NCBI GenBank assembly: GCA_963697455.1
Contig: CAVOOI010000035.1
Coordinates: forward strand, 1 to 64,000
Direction: 5' to 3'
Origin: JAFEDN01 sp963697455
GTDB lineage: Bacteria > Pseudomonadota > Gammaproteobacteria > Coxiellales > Coxiellaceae
DNA length: 64,000 nucleotides
Shown here: positions 17,550-28,078 of the stretch, in pieces
Numbering within the stretch: the stretch's first letter is position 1
Layout of the letters: each line of letters starts with the position of its first letter
The notes under the pieces: generated by a model
What the model was told of the DNA's origin: nothing
The model's input: the letters and a program-made list of their open reading frames with translations, nothing else
Databases searched by the model: none
Program-made: the position numbers and the translations under genes

Positions 17550-18823
17550 ATGAATGCTCGCACATTTACCATGGTTAGTTTGGGTAATGTCCTGGAATGG
17601 TTCGATTTTGGATTATTTATTTACTTAGCCCCCATCATTGGCAAATTTTTTTTCCCAGCCCAGAGTTCGTTGAGTCCAACTATCATGACGTTTGGAGTAT
17701 TTGCCGCCGGTTTTATTTGCCGGCCACTGGGCGGGATTGTATTCGGACATATTGGCGATCGGATCGCCGGGCTAAAACTTTAACCGTTTCCATCATTGCG
17801 ATCAGCTTTTCGACCGGATTGGTGGGGCTGCTTCCTGCTTACGCACGAATAGGCTGGATCGCTCCTTTACTGTTTATAGCCTTGCGATGCGTCCATGGCT
17901 TATCGGTAGGTGGTGAGTATACGGGCGCGGTTATCTATCTTGGAGAATCGGCGCCGGTGAAAAAAAGGGGATTTCTCGCCAGCTTTGCAGTAGTGGGCGC
18001 TAATTTAGGATTCTTTCTCGCCACCTTAATGACTATTTTGTTAAACATATTTTCGTCAAATATAATTTTGAAAAACTGGGGCTGGCGTCTTTGTTTCATT
18101 GGTAGCGGCTGCTTAGGCTTATTCATTCTATATAATCGTTTAAAACTGCAAGAAACCGCTGCATTTATTAACCTAAAAAAAGCGGATAAAATAATCTCTA
18201 AACCATTTTTGTCGGTAATGCGTAAAGCGCCGAAAATAATGCTGCAAATATTGGGACTCACTTGTTTAGGAGCGCCGTTCTACTATATGTTTTTTGGTTA
18301 CATGCCCAATTATTTAGCGCAGAATTTTCATGTTACTTTAATAAAATCACTCAGTGTTCAAGGTTTACTACTATTAGTCATGTTACTGATATTACCTCTG
18401 GGTGGAATTTGCGGAGATTGGTTTGGGCGCAAAAAAGTTTTGTTAATTACCGCGATAGGAATGATATTACTCACCATCCCTTGTTTTTACTTGATGCAGC
18501 ACTCGACTTTAATTTGTTTATTGGCTGGATTGGGCATAGCCACCATATTAAGCTCATTGGAACAAAGCAACAATTTAATTACCTTCGTGGAAAACTGTCC
18601 AGTTGACGTGCGTTTTACTGGGGTATCTTTTGCATATAATACCGGGAATGCCATATTCGGCGGGACCGCGCCGCTGGTTTTTAGTTTATTGACCGAGAAA
18701 CTAAATCTAATGGCTTCCGCCTATTATTTGATAGCCATGGCTACCATCAGTTTAGTCGTTATTATGACCTTGAAAAATCAAACTCAACCTGATACCTTGC
18801 CTCTTACTGTTCGTGAGTTCTAG
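17550..18823 (+). pseudogene. MHS-family MFS transporter, single frameshift
   Basis: Two overlapping frames together give one 12-helix transporter of about 424 residues of the metabolite:H+ symporter type (ProP/KgtP-like). The first 72 codons (GNVLEWFDFGLFIYLAP, CRPLGGIVFGHIGDRI) run in the frame of 17550. The rest (AKTLTVSIIAISFSTGL, RCVHGLSVGGEYTGAVIYLGE) continues in the -1 frame. The junction is the conserved GDRIGRxxTL loop: the sequence reads atcgccggg, and one extra G (atcggccggg) restores I-G-R-A-K-T-L. Everything downstream is intact, so this is either a recent mutation or a sequencing error. Confidence 0.8.
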
Positions 18824-18892
18824 CCTATATCGTCTAGCTCACAACCGAATATATAATACTTTTAAATTTATAATTTAAGATAGGGAACAATT

Positions 18893-21800
18893 ATGGATCG
18901 TCAAAAAGGAATGCAAATATCGTCTCCAGCACTTGAGATTAAACAACCTAAAGCCTTAACACAGAAACAAGTAAAACCTATTTTTAACAAGGAATCATTA
19001 GCCGCTATCGTTTGTTTGAAATATATTGTTGAAGGGAAAAAATTAAAAGGAGAGCCATTAAAAGCGAAAGTTATAAAAGGTATTGAAGCATGGGTTAGTG
19101 CAAGAGTAAGTAAGGCCGAGGCTAAAGTAAAAACTAAAACCACAAATAAAATTTTGCAGCAAGAAATAAAAACTGTAAAGGATTTTTTGGGAAAATATAA
19201 TCAAATGTGCAGCCTAACCAGTGCCTCTCCAGCAATGATTGCATTCCCAGTGGATCAGGGCGCGGACTACATTGCAGAGAAGATAAAGACTAAGGATTTC
19301 TATTTGTTATATTATTTTTGTGTTGAGCTGCTTGATAAGAATTCCGCTTATGGCAGTTTATATTTACAAAAAGTGTTAGAAACTTTGCAGCAACCTCAAT
19401 ATGGCGATAGTTTCGTCGAATTTTCTTATCGCTTATTAATGTTAATTTCTTTAAAAACCAAGAAAGGGCATTCAGTCCTCCCCGACGATCATCAAGTCGA
19501 TGGCGTAAATTTTCTATTGGTTTGGCTGATTCAGCATACCGATTTTGCCCCGCAATTAATAAGCCAAGTGATTGAGCAAGATAAGGAATTCCTCCCTCAA
19601 GAAGCGCTAGCTTGTTTTTTGACTACTTATGATAAATCACTTAGTTCAAAGTTCATGTCTGATCCTGTGCGATTAGCTAATAAACCTCGTTTCCATAGTG
19701 CTTATTTATGCGATTTGGCGGATCAGGCTTGTCAGTCTCAAGGAACAAGAATTACTTCTAACAATTTAGATGAGGCTGCTTACTTAGCGATAGCGGAAAA
19801 AATTAGCGCGTATTTGTGTTCTTCGACCAATAATCTGCATCTGGACTCTAAGCAGATTCAAGCTGAATTTGCCGTGTTTGATCAATCGAAACCGCACTAT
19901 CAACTCGTGGCCCAGTTATTTGCTTGGCATCACCCTGAAGTAGTGCAATCACCTCCCCCGAAAGAGGTTTCGAAATTCATCTCGTGGTTATTTCGTGAAC
20001 CGGGATTTTCTTTGCTAAATGGAGCGTGCGCGTTTGACGAATTGACTTTGCCGGAGTTGAAAAAATCTCTGACTGAACCTGACACTGCCAATTTTACTAG
20101 GCAGGGATTAGTTTTATATGATGTTTTACACCACAGTAGCGATCTAACTGAAGCGAAATTAGCCAATTGGCGCATAAGAATTTTGAACACCCCCCATTCC
20201 GAAAAAATTTTGGCAGGTTATTGTGCTAGTTTATGTACCCTCACTGAACCAGAAAATATTTTTTCGCGATTCCTTGTTAAATCCAGTGCGTTAACTTTGG
20301 AGATTAAAAATCTTACTTTGACACCAGGTTATGTGGAACCAATGGGGCAAGGTCGGACAAAAGATAATTTAAAAGTTTTAAAAAACAAGGCGAAGTACAT
20401 ACAAAATGAGGCAGATAAAATCAAATTTGAGGCTGATTTAGATAAGACTATTCTATTATTTGAAATATTTTCGGAATATAAATTAATGCTCAAGCATGGT
20501 CGTCTGAGTCCTTTTCAAGCTATACAAAAACTTAAACAATACGAATCAGCAGATATCAAATTAGAAGATGTGACTGGAATTAGCAAGATTAGAGAAGCGC
20601 AAGATTGGGCGCGGGGTTGGATTAATGATGATAAAATTTTCCTTACAATGCGAGAAAATTCAGTAATACGATTACAAATTTATCTGCTATTAGCGCGTAC
20701 TCAATCCATATTGATGGATGTGCCTCGCTGGAACTCTAAACTAAAAAGTGATAGTGATAAAGAACTGAAGAATGAATTGACTCGTCCAGCAGAAATAAGA
20801 TTTTTTGAATTTTTAAGTGTGGTTGCGCAAGGTCAACTGATTCATGATTTAATTAGTGAAACCTATCGGCACTCTGCGCTTACTGTTTTCTCTAAAGTTA
20901 TTAAACCTATTCATCCCGAATTTTATTTTTTTAGTAAATTATTGATAATTACTTTAGCTTCTCGAGACGCCCCATCTGCAGCTGAAGTTTCGCGGATACT
21001 TCGAGAGATTCCCATCGCCGATCAAGCAGAGTTTTTATATTATTTTTCATTAATGCCAGAATTTGAGAAGTTTATTGAGAAGATTACAGCTGCTTTTGAA
21101 ACAAACAATTTGCCGGTTATTGCGAGTGATAGAGATAAATTATACGAGCGGATTTTGCAATTAGAATCGAAATCGGCATTGGCCAAGAGTAGCGGAAATC
21201 TCACGGCAATGTCTTTAGAGTCAGCTTTGACCGTTGTCGCAAAATATAGTTCTCCAGTGACGCCGCAAGAAGCCGCCGAGAAATTACTTAATCGGGCTTT
21301 TATTGAAATAAAAGACCAAGTTGTGTCTGATAGCGTTCGGTTAGTGTTGGCATTGAAGTGGCCGCTGGCTTTAGCAGAAACGCTCGATTTTAAAGATAAA
21401 TTCGTAGGGTTAGCTGCGCAGCTTTATCAACTTGGGCAACAACATTCTACAGTCCCGGCTATTAGAGCAGAAATTATTTTTATTATCCTGACTGATGAGA
21501 CACTTTCAGCTCAAGAGCGGACAGCGATAATTAAAGAGGCGGTTGTAGAGATTCTATTGAGAGGAAACAATATAGGTATACTAGATGGCCCCAGACTAAT
21601 TTTAACTGCTCTATTTAAGAAACTATTAGAATTACGGAAACCCAGTAGTGCAACAGAAGAGTTAGCTTTTACTAACGCATTCCATCTTTTCGATCAGTTG
21701 GTTAGGCAGCGTGAGTTTCATGGGTTCCTCCATCACGATAGTCTCCTGAAACACGTCATGCATGCTATTGATGAGGTATATCAAAAGAAATTTTCACGCG

Positions 21801-24800
21801 AGAAATTATTATCTTCCCAAGAAATTGGAATGGGAACTATATTTAGTTGCGCGGAGGGTGGTTTACTAGGCGCTTATACAAGCCTGATTATCAGTCCTAC
21901 TGCATGGATGATTTCCTTGACCCAGAGTGCTCAAAGTTTGAGCCTTCCTAGCCGTAGTTCTCCGCCACAGTCAAGGACCAGTTCTACCTCATCAGGAGAA
22001 GAAAAATTTCCTTTAATATGGGATGAAAAAAAACCAGAATCTAAATCGATGCGATTTAGCGAAATACCCGTTAAAAACGATGGGGATTGTTTTTTTTCCT
22101 CCGCCATTGCTAGTCATCAACGACAATTTGGTGAGAATATTTTAGATTGTGAAGATGCTGCTGGTTTAAGAGAAAAAATTTGTACGCATTTAAAAAGCTT
22201 AACTAATATTGTCGATGGCGAAAAAATCAATTTCAGTATACTAAATAATTATTGGCGAGGAAGAATAGTAGAGGAGCTAAGATCGATATTCTTTTTACCA
22301 GAAGAATCTTCAACACAGAGTCAGACTTTTTCTGAAGCATTGCTAAGATTTGGGTTTCAGGATGTTTCTCGAGATTCAAAAGAAGAGGGAGTCCAAAAAT
22401 GGTATGTTCAATATGACTATTATTCCCGAAACAGAGGGACAGGTACAGATTTACCGGAAACCTTAAAGAATGTTCTTTATATTGCTGGCATTAAGTTGTA
22501 CATAGAAACCTTAGAGCGACAAGGTGCATTTGTTTCAGGTGAAGGTATTGAATTAGAAGTGCTAAAAGAGATGTTAGGCCGGCCTATCCAAGCCTTATAT
22601 CAGCCTCAGGCAAACAAAAATGAATTAAGTCCAAGAATGGCGTCGTCTGACACTGCGGCTCACCAGTCAGATCCAACTGTAATACCGTTATACATTTTAC
22701 ATAGCGGAAATGATCACTATCATGGTTTGGCATCTGCCCCACAATCGATTCCGCAACAGATAGAAGTTAAAGAAACTAAAACTCAACCGCTTTCGCGAGA
22801 TCGGTTACCTAGCCTATCAATGGCCTGTTTACAATTTTATGAAAGTAGATCGACTTATCAACGAATGCCACCATCTTCACAGCAAGAGTATTTGAGTCAG
22901 TTCACTGCCCCCTCGATTTATTTTGCTGCTCTGATTTTAGGTGTGCCAGAAGGGCAGGGAAAGGCCGATTCAGTTCAAAGCCAGATTGATGACCAATATC
23001 AGGGCCTTAAATCATCAAGAATCAAGATTACTAACAAACGAACTGCTGCCGCTCTGCGGGTAATTCTCGATCAGATCAGTGATCATTTAGTTAAATTCGA
23101 GCCTGTCCAAACATATATTGATGGTTTATTGTGGTGCTTTGCTCATTCTGAGTTTGCTAATTCAATTAAGTTGACTCAAGTGTGGTTAGACTTGTTTAAA
23201 TATTATCACGACTGTAATGACTCGGAGTCTTTATGCTTATTTGCAAACGTTAATCGATTGTTGATGGTTGAAAACCTTAAGCAATCGAAAATTGAATTTT
23301 TCAATCGCATCACTGGTCAACCAGAAATTATACGTGCAATACTTGAAGTAATTTTACCAGTCAGGTTGCCAAGAAACATCAGTGTAATTTCACTTGTCGC
23401 TGATCGTACTTACAGTGATGAGCTTCTTGATTTTGGTGATAGAGAGAAGAGTGGTTTAATTTCCTCAGAAAAAAATAGCGAGATGAAAGAGTTTGTTTCT
23501 CCTGAAAAACTAGAGATTTTAGAATCTTTAATCAAGAGCTTTGAAAATTTAGAGGTTAAATCGCAGATTGAAGCTTTATCATCTAATCTTCAATCCAAAA
23601 ATAATTTAGCAACAACGCTTTTTATGCTAGTTCTTGCCGAACAAGCTGGCCTATCTGAGGAAAGGCATGCAGCTTTGCGATCGTTCCTACAAGGCTCATT
23701 AGTTAAAAATAAAAACTTTATTGATTCGACTCTCCAAGATCTACAAACAATAGGTCAATATATTCATATTCGTTTCAAGCCGATGCAACGATTGTATTTA
23801 AGGATATTTTTAATTGATGCGAGTTCAAGTTCAAAAGCTTGCGAAACATTGTGCGATGAATTAACTAACAATAAAACTACTTTGTTAGAAGTTCTCTTAG
23901 CAACGCGCTTTATTTTGAGCGAGTCACTGATTTCAGTAACTATTTCTCAAATAATTGATACGCAAACGGATCAAGATCATTCCAGTCTGATTGTTTCTGG
24001 AACCGCCAGTGCCTATTTCTTTGCGTGTCTTTTAAAATTTTCTCCATCTGATTGGGATAAAGCCATACTTGCAGTAAAGAAATTTATGTCATGTTGCCAA
24101 GGTTCACCGAAAACTTTTTCTGGAGTCTTTGCTCAGCTGGCTGCTGGGTTAAAACAGGAATGGAATAAGCAGCGTAAGATCTCCGCAGATGATCTAATCA
24201 ATAAACGCTATCAACAGTTGATTATTGTTTTAATGAATGCTGAGCTAAACTTAGCGAATCGTTATGCTTCTTATCAACAACTGATTGGTATTACGGATGA
24301 TGCATGGATAAGTATGATCGGTAAACCAGAAGATGAGAACATCAATCTTATTGCTCAAATAGCCATCGATTATGTGCAAGCTTTAGCTAATAAGCCTCAT
24401 TTAGAACTTAAAGCACCGCTAGATCTAATAACGTCTACTGATTCTCGAAAAGCTACAGTCAGCCTATCTCCGCAAGAAGATAAACAGTTGATTTATTTAT
24501 TAGGGTATATTGAAGCTCAACAGCCTGCTCCTATTGGCGAAAAAATAGATGAGTTTAAAGCGCTTATTTGGAAAAGATTATTTACAGATCAGCAGAACTT
24601 CAAAGCCTTATTCACTCTACTTCTTAGTAGATATCTAATCGCAGTTCAACCTAAAGTGGGTGAATCCGCGCAGAAAGCTTCGTTGCAAGTCATTTTAAAG
24701 GCCTTAGCGAGAGCTATCGCAGTTCGGAGGCAAAAAGCGAGTTCCTTTGAAAATTTATTAAAGTGTGTTCGGACCGCTATTCAGATCATTAAGGAACATT

Positions 24801-26134
24801 ATAATTCTTTTATGAAAGACAAAGGCGCTGAGGATCAATGGCAGAATCTACTCCTGGAACAAGGAATCAAGAAAGAAATGCTATATTTGCATTTGGAGAT
24901 GAACGCTGGAAAAAACTACATTAGCCACGAAATAACGGCGGCATTTTATAGGCTGACTGATCTTGGTAATAACGTTCCTCATGCTACAATCTTCGGTAAT
25001 TCCTTGGCTTTTTCCAATTCAAAGCAGCCTCCTTCGAGTCAATACAGTCTAGGCGTCAGTATATGCAAAATAAAGTCTTATGAAAATGCGCAAATAATGG
25101 TTGCTTATTTCTATCGTCAAAATTTTAGATTTGAAATAAGTACATTGAACGATGAATCAGAAATCTATAAAAGACTATGGGTATTGGCTGTACAAGAAGT
25201 TAAAAAAGTTGATGATGTGACTGCTGAGGCACTGAATAGATACAGGATACTTGAATTAGCAGCGAGGAAGTCGCCTACTCCTGCTGTGCCATTAATGACA
25301 AGGAAGAGCAAGACTGATGAAGAGGTGGCTATGTTATATATCCAAAAACAACAAAATAAAAATGCTTTTAGGCGCGAAATTAATCAAGCCTTAATTGGGA
25401 TTTTAGATCTCGAAGTTGAGGAAAAGAAAGATGCAATAAAATTGTGCAGTGGTAAATTACTAGCTTTGATGGAAAATGATGATAAATTAAGTGATGAACT
25501 TAAGAGCGATATAAAGGAAGCTAAGAAATCTTCTGATGTAATTTATCACGTGTTTGGCCGTGCTGGTTTTAGCAGGCAAGAGATAAAGGGATTTACTAAG
25601 AAAAAAATGACCAATAAATCATACCCTATGCTGAGACCTCTAAAAATTATTTGTTTTGAAACCTATAGAATGATACAGCTCGCAGATAATGACAGGGATG
25701 GCCGTTTTTATTGGCAGAGAAAAGTTTTAGAGTATTTGTTAGTGATACAAACTATGTTTGAAGCTACTCCTAATGCTAATCCGAATTTCTTTCATCAGGA
25801 AATAGAATTAGTTTTATCCAGCGTGGGCTTTAAAAAAGATTCTTTTAAATGGACAGATTTGGATGGTGATTTCGATAATCAAAGACCTGAAAAGTCTGCA
25901 GCCACTCTGTTAGAATCTTTAATAATCAAAATCAAGCCTGTATGGGGACAAACTATTCAATCAATCCTGCTAAAAAAGCTCACAACACCAACTTCACCAT
26001 CTTCTTCCTTTGGAGGTTTATTCAGGAAACCAAATCAACCAGAAATTACTAACTCTTCAAGTTCAAGTTCAAGTTCAAGTTCAAGTTCAAGCTCAAGTTC
26101 AAGCTTAAGTTCAACCACGAGTCATTCTGCCTGA
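18893..26134 (+). CDS. Giant 2,413-residue protein with an OTU-like cysteine protease domain
   Basis: A single unbroken frame with no signal peptide. Most of the length is charged helical sequence with no recognised domain. Around residues 1053-1285 it has the OTU deubiquitinase signature: NDGDCFFSSAIA with Cys1066 as likely nucleophile (Asp1063 three residues before), and YILHSGNDHYHGLAS with His1275 of the HY motif as likely general base. A Ser/Pro-rich linker (about 1020-1045) precedes this domain, and a poly-Ser tail ends the protein. OTU domains cleave ubiquitin chains in eukaryotes, and Legionella exports several (LotA, LotB, LotC). A bacterium lacks ubiquitin, so a host-directed role is inferred. 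The secretion route is not shown. Confidence 0.75.
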   Translation: MDRQKGMQISSPALEIKQPKALTQKQVKPIFNKESLAAIVCLKYIVEGKKLKGEPLKAKVIKGIEAWVSARVSKAEAKVKTKTTNKILQQEIKTVKDFLGKYNQMCSLTSASPAMIAFPVDQGADYIAEKIKTKDFYLLYYFCVELLDKNSAYGSLYLQKVLETLQQPQYGDSFVEFSYRLLMLISLKTKKGHSVLPDDHQVDGVNFLLVWLIQHTDFAPQLISQVIEQDKEFLPQEALACFLTTYDKSLSSKFMSDPVRLANKPRFHSAYLCDLADQACQSQGTRITSNNLDEAAYLAIAEKISAYLCSSTNNLHLDSKQIQAEFAVFDQSKPHYQLVAQLFAWHHPEVVQSPPPKEVSKFISWLFREPGFSLLNGACAFDELTLPELKKSLTEPDTANFTRQGLVLYDVLHHSSDLTEAKLANWRIRILNTPHSEKILAGYCASLCTLTEPENIFSRFLVKSSALTLEIKNLTLTPGYVEPMGQGRTKDNLKVLKNKAKYIQNEADKIKFEADLDKTILLFEIFSEYKLMLKHGRLSPFQAIQKLKQYESADIKLEDVTGISKIREAQDWARGWINDDKIFLTMRENSVIRLQIYLLLARTQSILMDVPRWNSKLKSDSDKELKNELTRPAEIRFFEFLSVVAQGQLIHDLISETYRHSALTVFSKVIKPIHPEFYFFSKLLIITLASRDAPSAAEVSRILREIPIADQAEFLYYFSLMPEFEKFIEKITAAFETNNLPVIASDRDKLYERILQLESKSALAKSSGNLTAMSLESALTVVAKYSSPVTPQEAAEKLLNRAFIEIKDQVVSDSVRLVLALKWPLALAETLDFKDKFVGLAAQLYQLGQQHSTVPAIRAEIIFIILTDETLSAQERTAIIKEAVVEILLRGNNIGILDGPRLILTALFKKLLELRKPSSATEELAFTNAFHLFDQLVRQREFHGFLHHDSLLKHVMHAIDEVYQKKFSREKLLSSQEIGMGTIFSCAEGGLLGAYTSLIISPTAWMISLTQSAQSLSLPSRSSPPQSRTSSTSSGEEKFPLIWDEKKPESKSMRFSEIPVKNDGDCFFSSAIASHQRQFGENILDCEDAAGLREKICTHLKSLTNIVDGEKINFSILNNYWRGRIVEELRSIFFLPEESSTQSQTFSEALLRFGFQDVSRDSKEEGVQKWYVQYDYYSRNRGTGTDLPETLKNVLYIAGIKLYIETLERQGAFVSGEGIELEVLKEMLGRPIQALYQPQANKNELSPRMASSDTAAHQSDPTVIPLYILHSGNDHYHGLASAPQSIPQQIEVKETKTQPLSRDRLPSLSMACLQFYESRSTYQRMPPSSQQEYLSQFTAPSIYFAALILGVPEGQGKADSVQSQIDDQYQGLKSSRIKITNKRTAAALRVILDQISDHLVKFEPVQTYIDGLLWCFAHSEFANSIKLTQVWLDLFKYYHDCNDSESLCLFANVNRLLMVENLKQSKIEFFNRITGQPEIIRAILEVILPVRLPRNISVISLVADRTYSDELLDFGDREKSGLISSEKNSEMKEFVSPEKLEILESLIKSFENLEVKSQIEALSSNLQSKNNLATTLFMLVLAEQAGLSEERHAALRSFLQGSLVKNKNFIDSTLQDLQTIGQYIHIRFKPMQRLYLRIFLIDASSSSKACETLCDELTNNKTTLLEVLLATRFILSESLISVTISQIIDTQTDQDHSSLIVSGTASAYFFACLLKFSPSDWDKAILAVKKFMSCCQGSPKTFSGVFAQLAAGLKQEWNKQRKISADDLINKRYQQLIIVLMNAELNLANRYASYQQLIGITDDAWISMIGKPEDENINLIAQIAIDYVQALANKPHLELKAPLDLITSTDSRKATVSLSPQEDKQLIYLLGYIEAQQPAPIGEKIDEFKALIWKRLFTDQQNFKALFTLLLSRYLIAVQPKVGESAQKASLQVILKALARAIAVRRQKASSFENLLKCVRTAIQIIKEHYNSFMKDKGAEDQWQNLLLEQGIKKEMLYLHLEMNAGKNYISHEITAAFYRLTDLGNNVPHATIFGNSLAFSNSKQPPSSQYSLGVSICKIKSYENAQIMVAYFYRQNFRFEISTLNDESEIYKRLWVLAVQEVKKVDDVTAEALNRYRILELAARKSPTPAVPLMTRKSKTDEEVAMLYIQKQQNKNAFRREINQALIGILDLEVEEKKDAIKLCSGKLLALMENDDKLSDELKSDIKEAKKSSDVIYHVFGRAGFSRQEIKGFTKKKMTNKSYPMLRPLKIICFETYRMIQLADNDRDGRFYWQRKVLEYLLVIQTMFEATPNANPNFFHQEIELVLSSVGFKKDSFKWTDLDGDFDNQRPEKSAATLLESLIIKIKPVWGQTIQSILLKKLTTPTSPSSSFGGLFRKPNQPEITNSSSSSSSSSSSSSSSSSLSSTTSHSA
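26056..26115 (+). repeat. Hexanucleotide tandem repeat encoding poly-Ser
   Basis: Six perfect copies of TTCAAG (26056-26091) are followed by four near copies (CTCAAG, TTCAAG, CTTAAG, TTCAAC) at the 3' end of the giant gene. They encode alternating TCA/AGT serines. Because the unit is six bases, copy-number change would alter tail length without shifting the frame. Confidence 0.9.
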
Positions 26135-26153
26135 TTTTTAGGTTCAACCCGCT

Positions 26154-26238
26154 GTCATTGCGAGCGCCAGCGAAGCAATCTAGTACAGAGCGTTGCTCGA
26201 AGTACGAACTAGATCGCTTCGCTGGCGCTCGCAATGAC
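26154..26238. repeat. Palindromic repeat (GTCATTGCGAGCG type)
   Basis: Bases 26154-26184 pair with 26208-26238 over 31 positions with one G:T-type mismatch, loop 23 bases. The sequence begins GTCATTGCGAGCGCCAGCGA, a kind of dispersed palindrome common in intracellular bacteria. It lies between the convergent ends of the giant gene and the Nudix gene and may also act as a bidirectional terminator. Confidence 0.75.
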
Positions 26239-26306
26239 GAAAAATCCTAAAATTCAGATGCGACGACTATAGAAAACAGCGGCTAGCAGCAAGGTAAACA
26301 TGGCTT

Positions 26307-27158
26307 TTAAAATAATGGCCGGCGCAATGCCAGCGCTACCTCTAAATATTCAGGGTGTTCAGGTAAGAGGAAGCCATGCCGGATCAAAAAATCGATCATG
26401 ACTAGAGCGGAGTTATCTTTAAAATCTTCGGTCTCATAAACACGCTCTGCTAGTTCGTGTAGAGAAAAAACCATGAAATGGCTCACTTCACTACCGTCTG
26501 TAGCCGGAATAAAATCTGGCGGTAATTGTAAATCGTAGGTAAATATAGTATCAGGAGTAATGCCCAGTGGCGTATCCGTCAGATAAGATATGGCGCCTAC
26601 TATTTGTGCTTTTTGAAATAAGTCAGCAGAAATTTGCGCTTCTTCGTACGCTTCTTTTTGCATATTCTCTCGTGCAGACAATCCCAACGGCAGACCGCCA
26701 GCCGCTAAATTATCTAATTTACCCGGCGCAGGCTTTAAATGCGCCGCACGTTGTGCTATCCAAATCCATAACTGATTTTCTTTTTCAAAATAACCATTCA
26801 AATGTGTGCCATAAGCTTTAATGCCAAAAAAAGGCGCGACTGATCTTTCTAAAGCGAGCAATGGTGCTTGGTGGTATGCTGGGGCAACCGCATATAGCTC
26901 ACTGCGCCAGTCAGAAACCAATTCTTGTTCACGTAAGCTGGATACCACTTCGGCCATGGCTTGGGTTCGTTCTGCAAAATTCTTTAAGCGGTCAGTCAGA
27001 CGAATTTGTTCAGAATTCATCTCAAAATAAGCCATATCTTGCAAAAATGGGCAATGAGATTTTTTCATCCATCCCACTTGTTGGTCACTGATAAGAAAAG
27101 GAATGACATCCTGCCGGTTAAAGCGATTGCAAGCATTTAAGCGTTCGATAAAACTCAT
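26307..27158 (-). CDS. Nudix hydrolase with N-terminal DUF4743 domain
   Basis: A 283-residue protein. The N-terminal about 120 residues fit DUF4743, found in thiamine-related Nudix proteins (yeast TNR3/YJR142W type). The C-terminal Nudix fold has its box around residues 154-174: GGLPLGLS followed by KEAYEEA, with Glu169, Glu172 and Glu173 as Mg2+ ligands. The box is degenerate in this family: Lys replaces the Arg, and Leu replaces the first Glu. Relatives hydrolyse oxidised or damaged thiamine diphosphate. It is the last gene of a minus-strand group with the aminotransferase and oxidoreductase, but 60 bases separate it from the next, so operon membership is uncertain. Confidence 0.8.
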   Translation of the reverse strand: MSFIERLNACNRFNRQDVIPFLISDQQVGWMKKSHCPFLQDMAYFEMNSEQIRLTDRLKNFAERTQAMAEVVSSLREQELVSDWRSELYAVAPAYHQAPLLALERSVAPFFGIKAYGTHLNGYFEKENQLWIWIAQRAAHLKPAPGKLDNLAAGGLPLGLSARENMQKEAYEEAQISADLFQKAQIVGAISYLTDTPLGITPDTIFTYDLQLPPDFIPATDGSEVSHFMVFSLHELAERVYETEDFKDNSALVMIDFLIRHGFLLPEHPEYLEVALALRRPLF

Positions 27159-27219
27159 AGTTAGTCTCCATTTTTAACTCTGGAAGCATCATATTACCGC
27201 GAAGGAATTTTTCCCGCAT

Positions 27220-28071
27220 TCAAACTGAGTTGGCAATCAACGCTTTGAAATGGGTTTGCAGTCTGGTTGCGATTGAATTATCTTCTACTTTAAATGTGGT
27301 TATATTATTGAGGGTGGAAACGGGTTGTATTTCAATCAGACTGTTGGTTAAAAAAACTTCCTGCGCCTGCTGAATATCTGCAATCGTCACTATCCTTTCT
27401 TCTAAAGAGATATCCAGTTGCTGGGCGAGATCGATGACTAGTTGACGAGTTATGCCGGGCAAAGCGCCATCGGCAAGTCGAGGGGTGACGAGCGTCGCAT
27501 TTTGAGTTACGAGAAATATATTGGCAGCGCTAGCCTCGGCTACGTGACCTTGCGAGTTTAATAATAAAGCTTCAGTAGCTCCTGCGCGCGCCGCTTCCAT
27601 TTTTGCTAATATATTATCTAAATAGCTTAGTGATTTAATGTTTGCTAAAGGCGATAATTCGTTTCTTCTAATAGTGACCATACTTAACGTGATGGGTTGA
27701 GTGCTATGAGTTGACAGCGGAGACGCCGTTAACATAACGGTAGGCTTTATTTCAGAAGGCGGTAACAGTCCTCTAGGACCGCTGCCGCGACTAATGGTGA
27801 GTCTCAAACTAGCCTCGGTATTTAATAAATTATTTTGCTTAAGTATCTCATAGGCAATGGTTGTTAATTCGGTATCTGTAATCGTTAACGGAATGTCTAA
27901 GAGTTTCGCGCCGTTTCTTAATCTGTTCCAATGTTCTTGCAGACAAAATACTCGTCCTTGATACGATTTCATCGTCTCGAATAAACCATCGGCTAATAAA
28001 AACCCTCTATCCGTTGGGTCAATTTTTACTTTATCTGGCGATATAATGCCGCCGTTAAAATAAATCATCAT
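27220..28071 (-). CDS. Class IV PLP aminotransferase (PabC / D-amino-acid or branched-chain type)
   Basis: A 283-residue fold-type IV PLP enzyme. Lys146 in IKSLSYLDNILAK forms the Schiff base, Glu179 in VAEASAANIF contacts the pyridine nitrogen, and LTNSLIEIQPV is the phosphate-binding end. This family covers 4-amino-4-deoxychorismate lyase (folate synthesis), D-alanine aminotransferase and branched-chain aminotransferase. The KSLSYLDNILAK segment fits PabC-like proteins, but I cannot fix the substrate from motifs. Only 7 bases separate it from the upstream oxidoreductase, so the two are probably cotranscribed. Confidence 0.78.
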   Translation of the reverse strand: MMIYFNGGIISPDKVKIDPTDRGFLLADGLFETMKSYQGRVFCLQEHWNRLRNGAKLLDIPLTITDTELTTIAYEILKQNNLLNTEASLRLTISRGSGPRGLLPPSEIKPTVMLTASPLSTHSTQPITLSMVTIRRNELSPLANIKSLSYLDNILAKMEAARAGATEALLLNSQGHVAEASAANIFLVTQNATLVTPRLADGALPGITRQLVIDLAQQLDISLEERIVTIADIQQAQEVFLTNSLIEIQPVSTLNNITTFKVEDNSIATRLQTHFKALIANSV

Positions 28072-28078
28072 AGAAATC

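Noticed and set aside
22021..22760. Reading the OTU-like part of the giant protein as a separate gene.
   Set aside because: The frame is continuous on both sides with no internal ribosome site or promoter, so a single protein is the simpler reading.
26049..26234. Minus-strand ORF with alternating Leu-Asn repeats.
   Set aside because: It is the antisense reading of the poly-Ser hexamer array and the palindrome beyond it.
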